36,637 nucleotides of DNA from Acidobacteriota bacterium. GTDB lineage: Bacteria > Acidobacteriota > Terriglobia > Terriglobales > Acidobacteriaceae. Position numbers and translations under genes: made by a program. The notes below the pieces were generated by a model, which was not told where the DNA came from, did no database searches, and saw only the letters and a list, made by a program, of their open reading frames with translations. Numbering within the stretch: position 1 is the first letter of the stretch; each line of letters opens with the position of its first letter. The stretch covers positions 1 to 36,637 of the forward strand of contig JAEYQK010000126.1 of assembly GCA_023410055.1 (NCBI GenBank). The letters run 5' to 3'. Positions 32,718 to 36,637 of this stretch are shown in pieces.

Positions 32718-33650
32718 TTATTCTTCGCTGAGCGGTTCAGGCTTGTAGAGGTAGAGTCCACCTCTATTTTGAGCGAAGGATTCTGCTACCTGGAGGAAGG
32801 CCCGTGCCGCGTGGGACAGGGTAGCTTCGTTGCGGTAAACGATCCGCAGTTTACGCTCAAACCTGAGCTCCGGAACTTCCAGTGCGACGAGATCTCCACG
32901 TTCGACCTCGGCTCGGACGCAGATGCCCGGTAGCAAAGCTACTCCATTGCGGCGAATTACGAAAGTCTTGATGGCTTCTATGGATGGCAGTTCGACGTCC
33001 ATGTGCAGCGGTACGCGCTTACGCTTGAAGGTCTCGATGACCTTGGCGCGAGATGGGGAAGGGATGTTGTGGGCGATGAAGCACTCGGCACCCAACTGCT
33101 TGATCGTTACTTCCTTATGGTTCTTGGCTAGCGGATGCGACGCCGGAACGACGAAGGCAATGTCATCGCGATAGACGGCGATGGATCGGATCATTGGATC
33201 GTCAGGACGGAATGTGAGCACGCCGAGTTCGGCATTGTGGTTCAGCAGTTCTTCGGTGATCCGACTGGCGAGCGAGCGCTGGACGGTGACCTTGATCATG
33301 GGGCAGAGATGCCGGAATTCGTCGAGCAACGGGAGTAGATAAAGACAGGTGAACTCGTTGGCGGCGATGGTGAGGCGTCCGTGCTGGAGCTTGCGGAGCT
33401 CGTCGAGGGCACCGCGGGCTTCCTCGCGCATGTTCAGCATCTTCTGCGCGTAGTCTTTGAGCACGCGGCCGGCGTCAGTGAGTACGCCTTCGCGGGAAGA
33501 ACGGTCGAAGAGAGGCTCGCCGACTTCAGTTTCGAGCTTGCGGATGGTCTGACTTATAGCGGGCTGCGTGCGGAACAGCTTCTTAGCTGCGCGTGAAAAG
33601 CCACCTTCCTGCGCTACTGCAAGGAATGTCTCCAGCTGAGTCAGGTCCAT
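32718..33650 (-). CDS. LysR-family transcriptional regulator
   Basis: This 310-residue regulator has an N-terminal winged helix (residues 1-60, TFLAVAQEGGFSRAAKKLFRTQPAISQTIRKLE) and a periplasmic-binding-like sensor domain (about 90-295). It is divergent from leuA with only 149 bases between starts and probably controls that operon or its own gene. Two palindromes in the spacer overlap its likely promoter. The effector is unknown; leucine-pathway intermediates would be a reasonable guess. Confidence 0.9.
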   Translation of the reverse strand: MDLTQLETFLAVAQEGGFSRAAKKLFRTQPAISQTIRKLETEVGEPLFDRSSREGVLTDAGRVLKDYAQKMLNMREEARGALDELRKLQHGRLTIAANEFTCLYLLPLLDEFRHLCPMIKVTVQRSLASRITEELLNHNAELGVLTFRPDDPMIRSIAVYRDDIAFVVPASHPLAKNHKEVTIKQLGAECFIAHNIPSPSRAKVIETFKRKRVPLHMDVELPSIEAIKTFVIRRNGVALLPGICVRAEVERGDLVALEVPELRFERKLRIVYRNEATLSHAARAFLQVAESFAQNRGGLYLYKPEPLSEE

Positions 33651-33691
33651 TGCCGCTCCATTCAGGATGATATGTATGAGGTCGTACTCTG

Positions 33692-33723
33692 CTTATAGTA
33701 TAAGACATACTTATCGTATGCAA
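33692..33723 (-). promoter_or_regulatory. Operator and promoter of the LysR gene
   Basis: On the minus strand TTGCAT (complement of 33718-33723) and TACTAT (complement of 33695-33700) are 17 bases apart. They overlap the perfect palindrome CTTATAGTATAAG (33692-33704) and the inverted repeat CATAC-N5-GTATG (33706-33720). This overlap suggests autorepression and control of divergent leuA. Confidence 0.55.
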
Positions 33724-33799
33724 ATTATTATTATCTTGCCTTATTGATGTGTTTCTCGTAATCCTTACCTAATTAAGAACACGACTTGGGAGGAATCTG

Positions 33800-35017
33800 A
33801 TGAAGCGTGAACACGTAGCGATTTTCGACACCACTCTTCGCGATGGCGAACAGTCCCCTGGTTGCAGCATGAACCTGGACGAGAAGCTACGGATGGCACG
33901 TCAGCTGGATACCCTCGGTGCGGACATTATTGAGGCAGGCTTTCCGATAGCGTCGGAAGGCGACTTCGAGTCGGTGGAAGCGGTGGCTCGTGAGATCACG
34001 CGCCCTGAAGTGGCGGCGTTGGCGCGATGCGATCAGCGCGACATCGAATGTGCATGGAAGGCAGTGAAGTACGCGAAGCGTCCGAAGTTGCACGTATTCA
34101 TCGCGACCTCTGACATACATCTCCAGTTCAAGCTAAAGATGACTCGCGAGCAGGCGCTGCAGCGGGCGATCGAGTCGGTGAAGATGGCCTATGAACTCTC
34201 GAAGAACGTTGAGTTCTCGTGCGAAGACGCGACGCGTACGGAAATCGAGTTCTTGTGTGAGGTGACGGAGGCTGTTATCGAGGCGGGAGCCTCGGTAGTA
34301 AACCTGCCGGACACGGTGGGCTACATGATTCCGCGCGAGATGTCGCGGTTGATTGGCACGGTGGTGGATCGAGTGAAGAAGACGGGAGCGGTCATCTCGA
34401 CACACTGTCACAACGACCTCGGATTGGCGGTGGCGAACTCCATCGCGGCGGTTGAAGCCGGAGCGCGTCAGATTGAGTGCACGATTAACGGTATCGGCGA
34501 GCGAGCGGGGAATGCGTCGCTGGAAGAATTCATTATGGCGTTGCACGTACGAAATGACGCACTGCCGTATGCGACCAGCATTCGTACGGAACAACTCTTC
34601 GGCAGCAGTCAGTTGCTTACGGAATTGACAGGCGTTTCCGTGCAGCCGAACAAGGCCATCGTGGGACGCAATGCTTTCGCGCACGAAGCAGGTATTCACC
34701 AGGACGGCATGATCAAGAATCCGCTGACGTACGAGATCATGACGCCGCAGTCGGTGGGCGTACCTGATAGCAAGCTGGTGCTGGGCAAGCACTCGGGACG
34801 TCACGCCTTGGGCAAACGCTACGAACAGCTTGGCTTCAAGCTGGAGCGTCGCGATCTGGATAAGCTCTATCGCCGGTTCATCAATGTGGCCGACGCGACC
34901 AAGACGGTCGAGGACACGGCGTTGCTGACCATCATGCGCGAGGAATTTCCTGACGAACTGCCGGGTATGAATAAAACTGAACAGCCGCATCAAGGGGCTG
35001 ATTCAGCCCGCGCGTAA
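33800..35017 (+). CDS. leuA: 2-isopropylmalate synthase, short form
   Basis: This 405-residue enzyme joins acetyl-CoA and 2-oxoisovalerate, the first step of leucine synthesis. D10 and R14 (FDTTLRDGEQSPG), H202/H204 (THCHNDLG) and N238 (GERAGNAS) give the metal site and catalytic residues. The subdomain AHEAGIHQDGMIKNPLTYEI...GKHSGRHALGKRYEQLG is intact. It ends soon after the accessory subdomains, so the usual C-terminal leucine-binding domain of about 120 residues is absent. Homocitrate or citramalate synthase is a less likely alternative given leuB and leuC next to it. GGGAGGA (33788-33794) is a strong ribosome site. Confidence 0.9.
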   Translation: MKREHVAIFDTTLRDGEQSPGCSMNLDEKLRMARQLDTLGADIIEAGFPIASEGDFESVEAVAREITRPEVAALARCDQRDIECAWKAVKYAKRPKLHVFIATSDIHLQFKLKMTREQALQRAIESVKMAYELSKNVEFSCEDATRTEIEFLCEVTEAVIEAGASVVNLPDTVGYMIPREMSRLIGTVVDRVKKTGAVISTHCHNDLGLAVANSIAAVEAGARQIECTINGIGERAGNASLEEFIMALHVRNDALPYATSIRTEQLFGSSQLLTELTGVSVQPNKAIVGRNAFAHEAGIHQDGMIKNPLTYEIMTPQSVGVPDSKLVLGKHSGRHALGKRYEQLGFKLERRDLDKLYRRFINVADATKTVEDTALLTIMREEFPDELPGMNKTEQPHQGADSARA

Positions 35018-35070
35018 GGTAAAATCAGAGGCAATTCGCGGCTGGTACTCCGTCGCAGAATCTCAAAACA

Positions 35071-36177
35071 ATGAAGATGAAGATCACCCTGTTGCCGGGG
35101 GACGGCATCGGCCCTGAGGTCACTCGGGAAGCCGTCCGTATCCTCGATGTGGTGGCCCAGCTACATGGCCACGAGTTTGAGTATGAAACGCACCTGATTG
35201 GGGGCGTGGCGATTCGCAAGTACGATACGCCACTGCCGCAGGAGACGATTGATGCGTGCCTGAAGAGTCAAGCTGTGCTGATGGGCGCAGTTGGTGCACC
35301 GGAGTTTGATTCGCTGCCTCCGGCGAAGAAGCCTGAGACGGGATTATTAGCGATTCGCAAGGCGCTGGGCGGATTCGCGAATCTGCGTCCGGCGACTTGC
35401 TACCAAGCGTTGTCGTCGTCGTCGCCGCTGAGACCGGACGTGATTGCGGGTGTGGACATCATGACGGTTCGCGAACTGCTGGGTGGGCTGTATTTCGGAC
35501 AGCCACGCGGGTTCGAAGGCGACACCGGCTTCAATACGATGAAGTACTCCGAGGGCGAGGTCGCGAGGGTCGCGCATGTGGCGTTCAAGATAGCGCGTCA
35601 GCGGAGGAAGAAAGTCACTTCGGTTGATAAGGCCAATGTGCTCGAAGTCTCGCAGCTGTGGCGACGGGTGGTGAACGAAGTCGCGAAAGAGTACTCGGAC
35701 GTCACGCTGGAACATCTATATGTTGATGCGTGTGCGATGCGGCTTGTGACGAGGCCGTCGAGCTTTGACGTGATCCTGACGGAAAACCTGTTCGGAGATA
35801 TTTTGTCGGATGAGGCGGCGGTAATCACTGGATCGCTGGGCACGCTGGCTTCGGCAACCATCGGCGGGAAGGTCGATCTGTATGAGCCGGTACATGGCTC
35901 AGCGCCCGACATTGCCGGGAAGGGAATCGCGAATCCCATCGGCGCGATTGCGTCGGCGGCGATGCTGCTGCGACATTCGGCGGGTTTGGATGAACAGGCG
36001 CGCGAAGTCGAAGTCGCTATCACTGCCGTTCTCGATGCCGGGTATCGCACGAAGGACATTGCTGCCTCCGGGGAGGAAACGGTCAGCACGGAGAAAATGG
36101 GCGAGTTAATCGCAGAAGCACTGAAGAGACAGTACTCAGTACCTAGTACTCAGTACTCAGTGCGGAGTACAAATTAG
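35071..36177 (+). CDS. leuB: 3-isopropylmalate dehydrogenase
   Basis: This 368-residue enzyme oxidises 3-isopropylmalate in leucine synthesis. Family landmarks are ITLLPGDGIGPEV, GAVGAPEFD, VRELLGGLYFGQPR, TSVDKANVLEVSQLWR, and the NLFGDILSDEAAVITGSLG and YEPVHGSAPDIAGKG segments. The last residues (QYSVPSTQYSVRSTN) are encoded by a short AGTACTCAGT direct repeat that seems to have extended the reading frame. ATG 35071 is used; ATG 35077 is an alternative. It lies 53 bases after leuA. Confidence 0.95.
   Translation: MKMKITLLPGDGIGPEVTREAVRILDVVAQLHGHEFEYETHLIGGVAIRKYDTPLPQETIDACLKSQAVLMGAVGAPEFDSLPPAKKPETGLLAIRKALGGFANLRPATCYQALSSSSPLRPDVIAGVDIMTVRELLGGLYFGQPRGFEGDTGFNTMKYSEGEVARVAHVAFKIARQRRKKVTSVDKANVLEVSQLWRRVVNEVAKEYSDVTLEHLYVDACAMRLVTRPSSFDVILTENLFGDILSDEAAVITGSLGTLASATIGGKVDLYEPVHGSAPDIAGKGIANPIGAIASAAMLLRHSAGLDEQAREVEVAITAVLDAGYRTKDIAASGEETVSTEKMGELIAEALKRQYSVPSTQYSVRSTN
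36131..36161. repeat. AGTACTCAGT direct repeats in the leuB tail
   Basis: AGTACTCAGT occurs at 36131-36140, 36145-36154 and 36152-36161. The repeat lies inside the end of leuB and encodes its unusual QYS-rich tail. Confidence 0.75.
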
Positions 36178-36189
36178 AGGCAGACCTCA

Positions 36190-36245
36190 GGGGCTAAAGC
36201 CCCGAGATCCTATGTAGACGCGAATGGCACGGCTGAAGCCGTGCC
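36190..36245. repeat. Two tetraloop hairpins between leuB and leuC
   Basis: GGGGC-TAAA-GCCCC (36190-36203) and GGCACGGC-TGAA-GCCGTGCC (36226-36245) are perfect hairpins with 4-base loops. No T-run follows, so they are not simple terminators. Such motifs resemble dispersed acidobacterial intergenic repeats. Confidence 0.75.
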
Positions 36246-36273
36246 CTACCGCGACCGATTCAAGAGGAAGGCA

Positions 36274-36637
36274 ATGGATAGCGCCAAGACACTTTTTGAA
36301 AAACTCTGGGACGCGCACGTTGTTACCCAGCCGGAAGGCGAGCCGGCGCTGCTGTACATCGACTTGCAGTTGGTGCATGAAGTGACGTCACCGCAGGCGT
36401 TCGATGGATTGCGCGCGGCGGGGCGGAAGGTGCGTCAGCCGGAGCGGACCAAGGCGACACTGGACCACAACGTTCCGACGACGCCAAATCATCTGCCAAT
36501 CAGCGATGACATTGCCGCTAAGCAGATCGATGCGCTGCGCAAGAACTGCAAGGAGTTCGGGATCGAGTTGTTCGACATCGGATCGCCGGACCAGGGAATC
36601 GTGCACGTTATCGGGCCGGAGCTTGGGCTGACCAAAC
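36274..36637 (+). CDS. leuC: 3-isopropylmalate dehydratase large subunit, N-terminal part
   Basis: The frame from ATG 36274 runs open to the window end, giving 121 residues. MDSAKTLFEKLWDAHVV, LLYIDLQLVHEVTSPQAFDGLR, and KATLDHNVPT are clear LeuC features (aconitase-type isomerase with a 4Fe-4S cluster; the cluster ligands would lie further on). AGAGGAAG (36263-36270) is a suitable ribosome site. Together with leuA and leuB it completes the first leucine-pathway steps in this operon. Confidence 0.93.
   Translation, partial: MDSAKTLFEKLWDAHVVTQPEGEPALLYIDLQLVHEVTSPQAFDGLRAAGRKVRQPERTKATLDHNVPTTPNHLPISDDIAAKQIDALRKNCKEFGIELFDIGSPDQGIVHVIGPELGLTK

Overview
The window looks like a chromosomal segment of an acidobacterium (Acidobacteriota, Terriglobia/Koribacter-like). 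The reasons are a VWFA protein of the type typical of that phylum (18338-19381), a conserved acidobacterial-type secreted protein (19389-20117), GGVPGG-type low-complexity linkers, plant-polysaccharide enzymes, and many short hairpin repeats between genes. The assignment rests on recalled family knowledge; no search was run.

Region 1 (1-5645) is the most unusual part. After the 3' end of an apiosidase-like glycoside hydrolase come five co-directional genes: a corrinoid protein (MtaC-like), a UroD-family methyltransferase (MtaA-like), a protein related to the MetH reactivation domain, a methanol:corrinoid methyltransferase (MtaB, with the expected Glu/Cys/Cys zinc ligands), and a stand-alone homocysteine methyltransferase module equivalent to the MetH N-terminus. 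Together they look like a methionine synthase taken apart into separate polypeptides, with MtaB in place of the methyl-folate module. This suggests that methanol methyl groups are moved through a corrinoid to homocysteine, or to another acceptor through the UroD-family protein. The nearby apiosidase-like enzyme and GH43 arabinanase act on pectin-type polymers, and pectin is a natural methanol source, so a pectin-methanol link is plausible but inferred.

Region 2 (5743-10423) holds guaA, an isochorismatase-family hydrolase on the minus strand, a small secreted protein and a secreted GH43 arabinanase. Region 3 (10506-17575) holds an N-terminally truncated alpha-2-macroglobulin protein, divergent from a translationally coupled three-gene operon: a secreted protein, a metzincin-type metalloprotease and a large lipoprotein of Ig-like repeats with an internal PPC-like domain.

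Region 4 (17576-24346) holds tRNA-Gln(CUG) with a clear promoter, the VWFA protein, a YkgJ-type cysteine-cluster protein, paaK with a coupled tandem-ACT gene, and three small unknown genes. Two of these are bracketed by a 12-bp inverted repeat. Region 5 (24705-31927) holds an aminotransferase, an EAL-HDOD protein, a fatty-acid desaturase, a histidine kinase/response regulator pair, two SAM methyltransferases and a small DUF7710-like protein.

Region 6 (31928-36637) holds a repeat-rich spacer, a remnant of a PQQ-type sugar dehydrogenase, a LysR regulator divergent from leucine biosynthesis genes leuA (short form without the leucine-binding domain), leuB, and the start of leuC, which runs off the end of the window. 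Intergenic spacers throughout carry short inverted repeats with small loops, several of which recur within the window.
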